A DNA stretch of 64,000 nt from Sipunculus nudus (lineage: Eukaryota > Annelida > Sipuncula > Golfingiida > Sipunculidae). Shown here piece by piece: positions 25,573 to 39,700 of the stretch (the stretch's first letter is position 1; each line of letters opens with the position of its first letter). The position numbers and the translations under genes were made by a program. Below the pieces are notes generated by a model. It ran no database searches, had not been told where the DNA came from, and saw only the letters and a program-made list of their open reading frames with translations. The DNA lies in assembly GCA_026874595.1 (NCBI GenBank), contig CM049306.1, forward strand, positions 8,798,519 to 8,862,518, in the 5' to 3' direction.

Positions 25573-27488
25573 ATTATTTTATGATATATATATATATATA
25601 TATGCATCCCCCCCCCATTATTATTTCATTTCGCCAATAATGTGTCATTTTATATACAAACTGTAGAATTTTTTTTTAATTGTACAGCAATTACAGTTAT
25701 CTATAACGTTTTACGTACAGACATTAACGGGATCGAAGAAACCATCCCCGCATATTCCCGCCATCTGTCGCTGAAATAATTCCGGGAAATATTGATGTAT
25801 GTAGATTCGGGATGCCTCGGTAACCATTTTTTCCACAGGGTCCTTCAGCGGGGGACAGCTTCCAACGATACTGGCAGTGCAACCACTCAGAAACTCCCGG
25901 ACTGTCCTGAAACCACGTGAAAATACGGGAAGTGCTAACATATACCTTATTGAAATAAATTTCTTAATCCAAACTCATAAATCACCTGGCTTTATTATTC
26001 ATGAGGACAGTTCCATGTTATGCTCACAAACCACCTCTTCCCAATTGTAATGAATTATAATAAAAGGAAATAACTTGATTTATTAAAATATATATAACAG
26101 GAAATGCATATGCCTTAAAATGCTGAACATTCACTTTAAAAGAAGTTAAATTAGGAGCGCAACTAACTTGATTTCTTTATTCTGAAGATATAATTGGCTT
26201 AAATACCAGAATTGCAATATGAGCTATTAGTCAAATGGAAAGAAGGTTGTTTCCCCATAGAACCAGCGTTTGAGAAAACCTTGTTTTCTGTGAAGGCTGT
26301 TCAACCGATATAACAAGGGACCTGGTCCAGTACCCCAGTACAGATGTAGGTTGTGTTTTTTACTCACCTACAGTGGCTGCTTGGGTTATGCAGCAATTGA
26401 ATTTCTTGCTGGAATATCTGGAAGTCAGTACGACATCTCTCCAGAACATCCGTGGTCTCGGAGAACTCCGGACAGCCTGACACAGAAAAACACAGCAAGT
26501 CCTTGACGTATCTGGTATAAAAGATGCTTACAGGTATATAAGTGTAAGGGGCCAGTCATATTTTTCAACATTTAATGAAGTCGAAACATTTTCATATATA
26601 TATATATAAATATATATAACTCTGGAGAAAAACAACACTTAATTCACAACAGTCTGTTTCACGGGGTGCGACCCGATCATCAGGTGAATGTGGTTAGAAT
26701 ATATATATATATAAAGATATATATTGCTTTCAAATAAACATCTATAAATATCTGTTATTGGCCACAGTTTTTCTTTCAACTTTATAACAAACATGTAGTT
26801 ATAAGATATGTGATTTCTAATATTAAAAATCCCGCCAGTGCTCAGCAGGTATTGAGATTTAGTTGAGTTTAAAATCTCTTATGTCTTTTTGTGAAAAAAA
26901 GAATCAACTGGAATACATTAAAATAAATATGAATTGATTCCCTAGAGGGAAGAAAAAGAGTGGAGTCGACTTTAAACATATTATCTGCAAAGTCGGAAAG
27001 TTTTCAGCTTTGTTTAATGTTGATAGATACGATCAACCCGTCCATACATGGAGTTTTGGAGTAGTTCCTAGATCTCGGGGGGGAAATCCCAAATACATTC
27101 AAAACATTTAGTTGAAATCCCGAAACTGATTGACGAAGGTTTGTATTCGAGAAAAGACCTTACAAGTTAGTTCTTACGTTAGACTAGTCCACCGAACAAA
27201 GCTAAGTCGGCGGGTAAACCTGCTTAGCAGAAAGGTATATAGGCCTATATCATTGCTGAAAACAGTTTCAAATTAAGAACATTGGCAAGTTTATTAATGC
27301 GTAGGACACCTTCAAGTGGTAATGGTTTAAGGCAGCCTAACGGTAGTTAAGGTTTCCTTGACAACATATTACATAAAAATACTCCTGAGGAAACATTAAA
27401 AAAGAACAGTACCAGAGGGTGCCACCATGGGCATCAGTAACAGCATGAACGCCAGGATCGTCAGCTGTTTGGCAGTGTCAGCGGCCAT
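22496..27488 (-). CDS. Gene A: secreted, six-cysteine three-module protein with predicted GPI anchor
   Basis: Eight exons on the minus strand join without a stop: 27413-27488, 26368-26476, 25719-25906, 24803-24908, 24134-24333, 23547-23661, 23120-23280 and 22496-22575 (1035 bp, 344 residues). Exon 1 encodes a signal peptide (MAADTAKQLTILAFMLLLMP). Three modules follow, each split over two exons with introns in phase 1, 2, 1. Each module has six cysteines in the order C-(10-11)-C-(about 15-18)-C-(about 8)-C-(6)-C-(about 29-33)-C, typically starting with CP, with motifs such as CRTVREFLSGC and CRTLRKYLSGC. The last exon encodes STAAGLLSLPTLVTTLMLLQ then LF and a stop: a small-residue site followed by a hydrophobic tail, as in GPI-anchor signals. 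The likely location is the outer cell surface. I do not recognise the family; the cysteine pattern faintly recalls the nematode T20D4.11-like domain (formerly DUF19), which is only a suggestion. It has three paralogues to the right. Confidence 0.8.
24990..25060. repeat. Interrupted (GTA)n trinucleotide repeat
   Basis: Short GTAGTAGTAGTA runs, interrupted, in the intron of gene A between exons 25719-25906 and 24803-24908. Confidence 0.7.
25528..25605. repeat. (TA)n microsatellite, two tracts
   Basis: Two alternating TA tracts separated by about 20 bp, followed by a poly-C run, in an intron of gene A. Confidence 0.9.
26595..26715. mobile_element. Short interspersed element flanked by TA repeats, copy a
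   Basis: A unit containing GAGAAAAACAACACTTAATT, CAGTCTGTTTCACGGGGTGC and GACCCGATCATC is bounded on both sides by TA microsatellites. A related unit lies at 61.5 kb. Probably a short non-autonomous element that inserts in, or carries, TA repeats. It lies in intron 1 of gene A. Confidence 0.55.
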
Positions 27489-28682
27489 TTTGAGTAACTC
27501 CCACGAGACGATATTACAGTGTTCCTGGTCACAAGGCGCAAAATCACCTTTCAGCAGACGACACAGCTTCAGCTGAATACCAGGTTGATTTCGGCAGACG
27601 ACACCACTGTAACTGACATCAATCCTCTGTGACTATGAAGGGAGTCAGTGAATGCTGCAGTTTTTCATTGAATATATTTAGACTGTCACTATTGAGTACA
27701 GACTAACTAGTTATCCGTCTAGCATACACTACATTACTATTCTACAGTATAGATACCGTAACTGCGATAAATACAGACACAAGCTTGGCGGCCTTGGACT
27801 TCGCCTACCTGTAATCAGTGAGGTTTATCGCGTGTCACTATACTTGCATTGTAGGCCACTATACATGTAAATCTGAGACCAATACCCAGGTATATAAGCT
27901 TTCTTGTATACACATACCCATGTCCGTTCAAGGTGTAACTTATTAACTCACACTTGATTTGTACATTTGCCGTGTTCTGATTAGATCTGCTTCCAGTGTT
28001 ATAATATAGTACGGAACTGAAAGTATACAAAGTGTTTTTCAGGAAGATCATTCATATGCATATATGTGCTTATTTTTATAAGATAAAGTCCAAAAGTATA
28101 TACATGAAAAAAAAAAAGAAATCTATGAAACTTTTTACAAAACTCTCCTATATGTTATACTTGAATCACATATAGATTGTAATTGATCACGTTCCCTCCA
28201 AAGTAACGAAAGAGAAATACAGATACCCTTCAACCGTTTAACCTCTACAGGTGAGCCTATGGTGTGCGGTCTCTCTTGTTTAATAAGTGTACGTCTGAGT
28301 TGTCCCGCTGGTTTTTGAATTATTATTGTATTTATTAATCATTAGAATTTGAAGAAATTTGTATGATTCATGCATTTTAACATATATACTCACGTGCAAG
28401 CCCGTTGCATGGCTGTTATATACAGTCAGTTCAACTAACCATATTGATTACTTATATTCTGATTAATGGTTAAATAGAATTATTGTATCATGTTCGTGGA
28501 CGTTGTTTTACGGTTTTTCTTTCAGTTATGAAAAAACAAAGAGAACAATATTTCAATCGCTCAAAAGGAGGGGGCACATAAATATTCAGGGATTGCTGAC
28601 ACCATCCAGTTAAAACTGACGAACACAGAACATTCATCAAATAAAATTATCAATATTTTAAAATGATGGTTATTCCACTTTA

Positions 28683-28683
<1 letters not shown>

Positions 28684-28744
<61 letters not shown>
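28684..28744. repeat. (TA)n microsatellite
   Basis: An uninterrupted TA tract of about 60 bp in the A-B spacer. Confidence 0.95.
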
Positions 28745-28747
<3 letters not shown>

Positions 28748-29349
28748 TATCATGCAGTTCAGATAATTATTTTCCAGATAGAATTTAGGCCTAGAATTTA
28801 GGCCTACCTGATGTTTCTACAAAATAGAAACTGAAAAATTGTTTTTCTTCTCCAAGGGAATAATCATTATCCTAAATTTCTCATGAGTCCATGGTTTCAC
28901 CGGTATTGGCTTCACCGATATATAATTCGCATGCCGGGATCTTTGTTTACTTTCGTATTCTAACGCTATGTTGACTTTCCTCTTCCCGGGAAACCGTGCG
29001 ACAGCCGGACTTTCCCAACCCGTATTTGAGATGCAGTTAATACACAATACGCTAAGCTTATTAATACCGATCAAGCTTCACCAGAAAGAGCAGTTTATAT
29101 GCTTTGTCAATAAACCACAGATTATTCAATATCTAACCATGTTCGTTTTTAATGTTATATATATTAATTGGCAGTTGGTTTTTCGGGTATGATTGTCATT
29201 ACAGAAAATGACCATTCGTAGGTCATTGAACATACATGCACAAGAAATAACCTCAATATAGTACAGACAGAGTCAATTTCATGCTATAATTTTGCATAAT
29301 ACCTAAGACAACGGATAAAGGCCTATCTTCATATTTACCAACTTGTAAA

Positions 29350-29530
29350 TATAGCGTAGCTGACTCAAGTTGAGCTATAGCAGTGTTTTTTTGTCCATCG
29401 TCCTTCCGCTAGCGGGACACAAAGTTATAAAATCAAGACTGGCCATGTTTAAACATCCTTAGGAAACACAAATAAATCACGTTGATCTATATTCTTCTAG
29501 TAACAGGGCGAAAACACAGATGAGAACTTC
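29350..29530 (+). mobile_element. Family-1 dispersed element, 5' fragment
   Basis: Contains TAGCGTAGCTGACTCAAGTT, GAGCTATAGCAGTG, a GTCCATCGTCC run and GGGACACAAAGTTATAA, a diverged version of the opening of the family-1 elements. The 3' end is not recognisable. Confidence 0.45.
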
Positions 29531-30792
29531 ATAGAAATCTCTTTCTTTTTAGTGTTCGAGGTTACCGAAAAAACTTTTGAACGAAATAATACATCTCGGA
29601 TAATTTGCCTCCTTCATACTCATTTCACTGTCAGTTTTCAAATTTTGTGAAATTGTGTCCAGCTATATTATTAAAAAATGTTTCTAACAGATAACAAATT
29701 TGATTTGCTTAGTTCTAGAAAAAAAAATAATGAGGAATGAGTGCATTTTTAATCTGAAATTTTGTAGACTTATTTATCTTGGATGGTATTGTAAGTCACA
29801 TAAGGCGGATGGCGTTACCTATAATATCTAAAATTTACGCAAGTTTAATTTGATCATATTTTGGGACCTGATAACTGTAGTCATGTCACTAAAAATTAAT
29901 AAAGGTTAGAGGGCATGCTCGCACCGTTACGTGCAAAGTGTATCTATATTTGTTGCTCAGGCTTTGTAAAATATAAGGTCAATGAATGTTATGTATCTAA
30001 GAGACAGGGGCTTGACAACAAAAGGTTCAGTCATATAGTGACGCAAATTTGTTAAAAGTAAAATTCAAGGCCCGGTTATTTAGAAGGTATCATCTTCATT
30101 GTACTGAAATATGTTATTTTGATTGTGCGCATGTCTGTATGTCGCTGTGTTACAGTTCAGCTCATCATGTGAGCGTCATTACACGGGTCCAAATCTCATC
30201 AAATTTCAATACACACAACGTATCCAAAACAATATTTTCAGGACGGAAGTAAAGATATAAATATGGTAGTTATATTTGTCTTTAAATCAGCTCATTGCGT
30301 TTTGTATTATTAAAACAGCGAAATTTCAAAATATTTATTTTGCAGCAGCGACCATAATAAACTGTCTTTTCTTTGTTTCCGCATACCCTAGACACCTACA
30401 TAATGTTACGAGACAACTATGCTAATTAGTTGTTACCCCGAATAAATACATATTTCACTTCACTAATTGATACAATTACCAAGAGAGACATGGTTCCTGC
30501 GCGTGGAAAAGCGGGCGTCTAACACAGAAACTGTGGTTTTTGCCTAGATGTACAAATATTGTTCCCGCATTCCAAATTTGTTGATCCTTGGGCTAATTTT
30601 TAAAGACACAGTTAAGGGTTTCCCGCACTTTATTTTATGTTGGCGCTTGATATGTCTGTTGGGACTCATTTGTGGACATGTAAAAGAGATCCATTAGCAA
30701 GGTCTGGGTGACTTTGAATCTATATGTGAGATGACGTTTATCTTTATTTAATAATTCTGTTCCTCTGTATTATTTGAAATGCAGAAAACAGG

Positions 30793-33700
30793 ATGAAAAC
30801 CGAGGGATTATTCGTGCGTCTCCTGTTGGTCATGGGGCTGACCTGGGGTGAGTTCTTCCTCTCTATGTAACTTTCTTTACTCTTTATTTACCTTTTGATA
30901 CCATACGCTGAACAAGCGTTATAGTTTTTCTTTATTTGTACTTCATATTATTTTATTCAGGTGTCTAGGTAACATTTAATAAGATCAGTCTGTATCGTAA
31001 ATAGGTGATTTATATATCGGAAGATCGTAAATATTTACTTCTATAATGATGAGCACTATATATATATTCATGATCTCAATGTCAGAGGGTCAGCCGCATA
31101 GAATTTTCACCTTAATTTATTTCCAGGTGAAAAATAATATAATTTTAAGTTAAAAAAAGTTTAGTGGTTCGAATAAATGTAAAAATTGTTTTACGCACGT
31201 TACCAGTAATATGGGAGGAGTGAGTGTTTTCCTTAAAATAGCTTGAATTTATCTGGTGCATCAGTGTATGATCGTAGACACAATATATTATACTAGAGTG
31301 ATCTCAGTAAAAGTCACTAGTGGCCTCTCTAGGCCAGCGATGTTGTGTCTGGTGAAATCCCTTGACGTAAACTTCAAGCAAAGTCTCTAGTGGCCGTGTA
31401 TGATAACATTCAGTTAAACTGTATTCTGCTAACCCTTATGCGACTATTTGGAAAAAACACGGACATTAATATCATTAATATACCATCATCCACCGGCAGT
31501 AAACTAAAAGATTGTTTGTTTTACCAACTTCCTGGACTCTAGATGGCACAGTCCAACCCTTCACCTGAAGAGAAGGAGTCTTGACAAATTAATTCTAAAT
31601 AGTATAATGTATAAGCATCAAGCTTTATTACTAAAATAAAAAAAGGCTACAATGAAATGGAGGATTTTAAATAGGAATAGAAATAAACCTGGATATTAAA
31701 ACTGAATATTTAAACGGAGGCTCAAAATTACAAATGGACATACTTCATAGGAGGAGTTAACAGATATAAGGAATCGCTTATTTTCTTGACAAACACTCGC
31801 TACCACATAGCACATTAATATATGCATATGAGGGTGATGGACATGCATTAGTTATTTTACTAAAATAGTAATAGATGCCTAATCAGGATGGATACACTGT
31901 CCTAATTCCCCAGAACTGCACATATAACAATACACAAATCACCAGATGACTCGCTTTAACTAAAGTTTACGTTTGTTCAAATAAGCTTTACTTGCATAAT
32001 AAGTATTTGATTAGAAAGCTGCTAGTTTTGTATGAAATTACAGATACAAGGCAAAATTGCCAATGGGTCTGCAACAGTTAAGAAAAATTGGGGGAATTGA
32101 TTTTATTCAAAATTTGTCCGAGGATATGATGATATGTATGAGAAGGATGCACATCCTTTTGGGTTATTTACACCATGGTTGCATAACAGACACACGGTAA
32201 AAAATACACTTGACGAAAACGGCCATGTTGACACACAAATGCACATGAAACTTAAAAAAGTAGTTAACGCCACAAAGTTTATTTTTGCTGCCAATTGCCC
32301 AACATACACGTGTATACAACATTCCGTTAGGCTATACCCTGTTGCTGTTGATGAAAGGATGGCATGCGGACGACAGACGACGGACAGACAAAATTCACAG
32401 GTGACCTCAACAGACAATGCTTAATGATGTAGATGGGCAATAGTTATTATAGGTTTTGGTCGACTGATATGAGCCTACTTTAATGAGCCAAAGTAGAAAT
32501 GAAATCTGTAGAAGGATATTTATAGTTTGAATTTATGACAAATATTCATGAGCAGTGTTTTTATTTGAATCTTATAGGGTATATTCATAAAACTAAATGT
32601 CGAATGGTCGGAGAAGAAGATCTATGCAAATATACATGACATTTTGACTTTCCAAATCTAAAGGAAAATAAAGTTTGGTCACTGATTTTAAACATAGATT
32701 TGTAGGTTCCACATCAAAGAGAATGTACAAAGATACCTAACATTACAGTGAACCCTCGAAATTACGACCACCAACAGGACCTCATTAAAGTGGTCGCATT
32801 ATTGAGGTGGTCATCTATATTACAGGCATTTTACCCGAAATAAGTGGTCAACCTCACACAAATTGCAACAAAAGCAAACGCAACTGATTTTGATTCCTTA
32901 GTATGGCCATAAAGTAAGAAAAGAAGTCCTAAGCAATTGTGTGGGGGGAAAGTTTGAAAATCGTCAAATTTGACAAAGTAGAAAATACCTTTTATTTCAC
33001 CATATATGCATCAGCGTTCAAACGGTGTTGTATGAATAATCTCTTGGTTATCGTCCTATAACCTCTTGCTTATTCTTGTTCAAGTAGTTTTGAAATAAAG
33101 TGTATTTCATGAACTATAAGACACTATGGTACAGATATAAAATCAGCAATCTGTGAATTAAAAGGATATCATGAAATGAGCAACACTATCTTAAAATGGC
33201 AACAATAACCAAAGATACATTCCAATTTTTAGTTCAGCCGCTTTTAAGTCATTTGAGCTATAGTTATGATCCATTGTCTGTCATCCGTCCGTCCGTCTGT
33301 CTGTCCGTTTGACTGGCACGTTTTGGAACGATTAGACCGACAAATCCAAAATATGACATACAATTCGATGTCCATAACTTCCCTTACCTCTCCTACCAAG
33401 CCCAAAATTGGGCTAATGCGAATTCGGTCCTTCGAGAATTTAGGGAGAAACCTGTTGTTACACTTCATGACTGCCTAAAATGAAAACCCCTTGTCTGTGT
33501 TTGTTCATATTTATAAACATTTATAAATTTCGGCTATATATTTCCTATGAACGGGCCAAAAATTAGGTCAATATTACATAATTTTTAAAAATTATGGATC
33601 AAAGCATTAATAAGATACCTTATCAAAATATAAAGAAATATATTTTTTTTGTCTTAACATGGTAACTGCTATAGTTGGAGATTTTTTTCAAGTTTACAAC

Positions 33701-36700
33701 TATTTAATCAAGATTTAATTGTATGAAAGAAATTAGATCAACTTTTTGTAAATTCTTAAAATTATTAGCATGAGTGTATAATTAGTAACTTAAATTTTGC
33801 CCAACTTTGACCATGGGCATTTTATTCTAGTAACCACTGCTGATTTGATTTTCACAGCATATACACATAAGGATTTAATCGGTTAAAATATGAAATTTGA
33901 AATCAAAGCTCACAAACAAGGCGAGGTAAAATTTGACGGGGGGGGGGGGGGGGGGCTCTATAGTATTCACTTGCATTCTCAATAATCCCCCCCCCCCCCC
34001 CTAGCTGTCGAAGGTGCACAGTTATTCTCAAATCACTCCCATTACCCCCACAGCAATATACATAAAGTGTAAGGGAATAATTGAATAATTGTTATTGCTA
34101 TCAATAACAATTATATATGATATTTCAAATGTATGAAAATTATAAACTTAAAAAAAAATGATAATATAAAAAGTGAGGAACTAATGCAAACTTTTGTTAA
34201 TCAATTTCCTGCCCAAGGAGAATGGGAAATAATGTGATCAGATTTGTTCGTCTACCTGTTTGTCTGGTGATTTATAAATATTCAGTTATTATGCATCTAC
34301 TGTTTTTCCTGTACGAACTGTTGAATTAAGTTTCATATTCCATATGTAAATGCAGAGATGTTGAAACTCCCACTACTCAGCGCCTCAAAATCCCTCCCCC
34401 ACCATAAGTCCTTGCACCTGTGGACTGGGGACCTTAATTATAAGGCAACTGTATAAAATGGTATTGAAAAAAAGATTTGGATTTAATTAAACAAACGAGC
34501 TGTCAACTACTGAGCTGTCAACAACTTATCAACATGTCAACCACAGATCATGGAAATGGTATAGATCTCATGTTTACAAATTGCTCACATGCTCCAGTTT
34601 CACCATTAGAAAACACATGGTCAGATCACAAAGTATTATTTGCAACAATTTTCTTACTTATCAGTTCAGATCAATCATATCAACCAATATCTAGCTTATA
34701 CTTCCTTTTCCGCTCAGACGTTATCTTTATTATTTTTATATTTTAGATTTTTTTAATCCCCATATCAATAAAATCATGTAGATATGTAATGAGTACATGT
34801 TAAATCAGACGTCATCTTGTCCATTCTTATCACTAAGTGTCTGTTGTCAGTTACGCACAGGGTTTCCAGCAGTCAACTCGGATAAAAAATCTCTGACTTT
34901 TAAATTTAAACTTTATTTATTTAAGATAGCGCCTACTTTTATAAATATTTTTATTCAGTGGCGCTTTACAAAAGTACTAAATTATATTATGACACAAGAG
35001 TTAAAATTTAATAAAAATCTAAGTCGAAAAAAGGTACGTTTTCAATTTTCTTTTAAAGTCGTCAATATTTTCGCTTCATTTAACATCATTAGAAAGTTCA
35101 ATCCAAAGAAATCGTCCAAATGTTGAAAATACCCGATCAGCAAACGTTTTGTTAGACTATTCCCGGACTTTCAGCTGGTTTTCTTGGAAAAAAATAAGCC
35201 ACCAAATTCAATTTCTGCTCAAAAACGTCAGTCTACTGCAAACATACATGTATATATTTTGTGTATCCATGCTGTGCGTTGTCAACTTACATGTGTTTAC
35301 AATAATCTATAGGAAATAAGATTTTACCTACAGACACAACAAAATTTTAATTAAAAGGAAAATAAAAATGTAGTATGAAATTATTGAATGCTGGCTCATG
35401 ACATGAAAAAAAAGCTTCCTACCTGATAATCAACCACAGTCGCCATAGCCAGGGTACACGCTATGTGATTATTTTTGCACGTGCATCTGATGGTGCTGCA
35501 GTTACTCTGACAGTTTCATCTAATAACCTGTTGAAGCGTTTCAAAAGCAGGCGACTCGTCATTTGACATAAACCAAACCAATCGTGACTGTTTTAGTATA
35601 CTTTCTAACAACCTCTACCTGGCGAGAACAATTCCGTGTTAACCCAGCATATCTGTCAAGCCCTCTTCATGTTTGTTGAAAATCTAATTACTACAATATT
35701 ATTGCAACAGGTTAGGTGAGCGCTGCACATTACCAAATTAGGGTTACCTGCTCAATATAAATGCCAACTGAGTCGTGCTACAACCCCCACCCCTACCGCA
35801 CCCATGCTTCAGACCGTTTCCACATCGACCCCCACATATGAGTCTTGGGAATTTTTAAATTAACAAATAAAGACCAGAATTGGATTCTGCGACCCCCCCA
35901 AAAAACCCTGAAAATGTCGTATTACATATTTATACCCTTTTGATTAATTAAATTTGATGGATTCTAGGCCTTCTTGCGGCCATTTTGGATATTCCCAAAT
36001 TATACTACTTTCCCCCAGGAGAATATCTTAGGACTTTTTATATGTTCCAAAGGATACTTTCTGGGATACAAAACAAATGAGATAGCTTTTGTTGCAATTT
36101 GTGTGAGGTCATGTTACAAAATGACTGTACTACTAAGCGAGCGAGGTCTGATATGAATGCGACGATTCTCTTAACAAATGTTACGAGATTTTTTTCCCGA
36201 GGAAAACAACGGGATATATTAAAGCAATATGAAATTCATGGATGGTTACTTAAAACATGGGTATTTGACACTAAAGGTTTATTTAATGTTGAGAGATCTA
36301 GGAAGTCACTGTGTATATTAGAATTAATTTAAAATTTGACAGGTTTACTGTCGATATGTTATGTGACTGTCCCTCTAACCCAAGGCTGACTTATTTTAAT
36401 CAAAGGCTGCCCAGAACAAGAGAAGAGAAGAGTGAAAGACTGCAGAAAAACCTTTATGAAGGAGGTCGGCAAGTTCAGAAACTTAGATAGACAGTGTCAG
36501 TGAGTACTATACACCCTGTTTACCCACCAAAAACCGTTTTGATTTAATTCCTACCTAACTTGTTAAGAAACCTGCAGAAACCGGTTTCAAAATGCTTTGG
36601 CTGTCTCAAACTGTCCTTTATAGAGAATACTTAATAATTTTGAAGAATTCGTTTGAAAGTTTTTAAGGTGTGGGAACAGGGAATGATATTGAATAAAACC

Positions 36701-39700
36701 ATTTGACAGGGCAGTGCAGAACTATGTAGAAGATTGTGTGAAACCGGCCATCGCATCCTGTCCAGATCTTCGTGAGAAGGTACTCAGCTTTAAACGTGAT
36801 CTCGTCGATATAATAAGGGCAAAGTGTGGACCTGGGTCGCTTGATATCCCATTCCCTACAACACGGACTGAAGTGGCTACATCTCCAATGGGTAGGGGAG
36901 TCTGTCTCATAGTTTCCTGCGACCCCTTATATAAATCATCAAGATTTGATTTGATAGATATACTAAGATTTTAAATTAACGTAGGACATTTTGCGCGCAG
37001 GTGCTGCCATCTGTCACGTGCAACATATACTAATGACCATAATTTTTTATTAATTACGGGAAAGTATTTGTTAACATAGACGTATCAGGTGAAAACTATA
37101 TTGAGATAAATTTGCCTGTATTTTATCTTCGTAGTAACTAGCCACAAAAGGAAAAGTCTTTGCGAAGATATGACTACCTCACATTGTACACATGGCTTCA
37201 CGGAGCAGATTAGAAGCCTTTTAGCAGATGTCCCGCCTCTCCCTCTGGTCCTTCTTGAAAACATCCGAGAATCCTGCAGGTAATTTTTTACTTAACATAC
37301 ACAGTCATAATAGCAATCTTCAATAATGGCGCATACCTATGCAACGTCCATCAACGACTCGCTAATTGTTCTTTACATATATGTACATGCATGGTTTAAT
37401 TACCACTCTTTTCAGGCTTTAATATTTTATTTAGTTTACATTTAATAATTATTTGTTTGACAACTGACCTTCCAATTTTAGTCTTGCGGTCATTTGCACT
37501 AACGATCACACAACCATGTATAAAGTGTAATTGCTGTTGTAAGTGTTCGCTTTGATTTGTCCAGATTCGTCAAGGCTCACGGTGACAACATGACGCAATG
37601 CTTATATAACCTGCATGGCAACTGCCCAGGTACCAACAATACACGAAACACGGAGCGTGTCCTCCAGAAGTACCTCGTTTTGTGTCAAGAAGTCAATGGT
37701 AATTCACAGATTTTACTATTTGCGAACTGTTAGCATATCTACTATAATTAAAATATGTTTACTATTTTGTCGGTTGTTGGGCTGATGTGTATTTGCAAAC
37801 TGTGTTTTACAATTTAACTTGCAACATGTATGTTTAGTCTGCATGTCACGTTCATTGTTTATATGCATCTGTAAAACATCGACAAATGGGTATTTCACGG
37901 ACAGGGTACAACATAAAATGCCATCATGAATCATGCAGTTAAATTTCTATCATTCATGAACTAGATGAGAACATCTGAAAGAAAAACTAAAGTGCCAGCG
38001 CCTCTCCAGATATTAGTCTCTCCAGATGCCTTGTTTAGGTTTCATCAGATACCTGAAGCTCCGAACTACAAACAGCAATAATAGTCGAACTTTCTTACAT
38101 TATTATTGTTACGGAACCTATATAATATCAACAGATCACGTAATCGTGACAAACATAAATTTTGTTACGGAGAATCAGATTCCGCAACACTAGGCAGCGT
38201 GAAATGTCTAGGGGAATGAAAAAAAAGAAGTCAGTGGTTTTTAGCTCAGCTGACTGAAAGTCATCTGAGCTATAGCGATCACTCTTTGTCCGTCGTCCGT
38301 CTGTCCGTTTGTCCGTCTGTCCGTCCGTTAACCAGGCACAAATCGTAACCGCTGAACCTAGATCCTTGTAACTTGGGATTCTGAGAGGTCCATGAAAAAT
38401 CTCCTTGGAAACCAGAAATTAGGTCTCTGTTACCCATATCCTTCGAGCTATGGGGCCCCAAAGTACCCCCCAGAAAAGTAAAAAATTTCATACAAAAACT
38501 TCAATATCTCATTAACTACTTGACTGATGGTCAGGATTTTTGGCATACATATTGATCATGAGATGTTCCATCACTTCCTGCAGACTGGTGGCGCCACCTG
38601 TATTTTTCGATTTTTTACAATTTTTTTTTCTCTATTTTTGAGACCTTTAAAAATGTGAACATCTGTTAACAAGGCACAAATCGTAAAGCCTAGACCTAGA
38701 ATCTTAATTCTTGATTCACTGAGAGGTCCATGAAAAATCTCCTTGGAAACCAGAAATTAGGTCTCTGTTACCCATATCCTTTGAGCTATGGTTCCCCAAA
38801 GTACCCCCAAGAATAGTAAAAAATTTCATACAAAAACTTCAATATCTCAATAACTACAACACTGATGGTCATGATTTTTGGCATACATATTGATCATGAG
38901 ATGTTCCATAAGTTCCTGCAGACTGGTGGCGCCACCTGTATTTTTCGATTTTTTTACAATTTTTTCCTCTATTTTTGAGACGTTTAAAGATGCTGTCATC
39001 TGTTTACGTGGCACAAATCGTAACCGCTGGACCTAGAATCTTCATTCTCGACACACTGAGAAATCTATTAAAAGTCTCCGTGGAAACCATAAATTAGATC
39101 TCTGTTACCCATATCCTTCGAGCTATGGGGCCCCAAAGTACCTCCCAGAAAAGTAAAAATTTCATACAAAAACTTCAATATCTCATTAACTACTTGACTG
39201 ATGGTCATGATTTTTGGCATACGTATTGATCATGAGATGTTTCATCACTTCCTTCGATTTTTTACGAATTTAAAAATGTGAACAGCTGTTCACAGGGCAC
39301 AAATCATAAAGACTGGACCTAGAATCTTCATTCCTGACACACTGAGAGGTCCATAAAAAGTCTGCATGGAAACCTGAAATAAGGTCTCTGTTACCCATAT
39401 CCTTTGAACTATGGGGGCTCCCAATAACCCCCCAGAATAATGGAAAATTTGATAAAAACAAACTACAACATCTCAATAACTACAACACTGATGGTCATGA
39501 TTTTTGGCATACATATTGATCAAGAGGTATTTCATCAGTACCTGCAGACTGGTGGTGCCACCTGTATTTTTTCAAATTTTCACAATTTTTTTTTCTCTAT
39601 TTTCGAGACTTTTCAGGATGTAGTTATCTGTCAACAGGGTACAAATCGTAAGGACTGGACCTAGAATCTTCATTGTTGACACACAGGGAGACCTATGATA

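Larger units (their letters stand above)
27489..30792. promoter_or_regulatory. Shared upstream region of divergent genes A and B
   Basis: A 3.3-kb interval separates the start codons of genes A (minus) and B (plus). It must hold both 5'UTRs and promoters, but I could not pick a convincing TATA box for either. It also contains a long TA microsatellite and a partial family-1 repeat. A short direct repeat, TAGAATTTAGGCCTA-like, occurs near 28780-28806. A possible splice acceptor just before the gene B start (TTTGAAATGCAG) may mean B has a 5'UTR intron. Confidence 0.4.

Noticed and set aside
32103-32424. Overlapping open frames of about 100 residues on both strands
   Set aside because: Both lie in intron 1 of gene B without motifs. 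Overlap on opposite strands in low-complexity intron sequence suggests chance.
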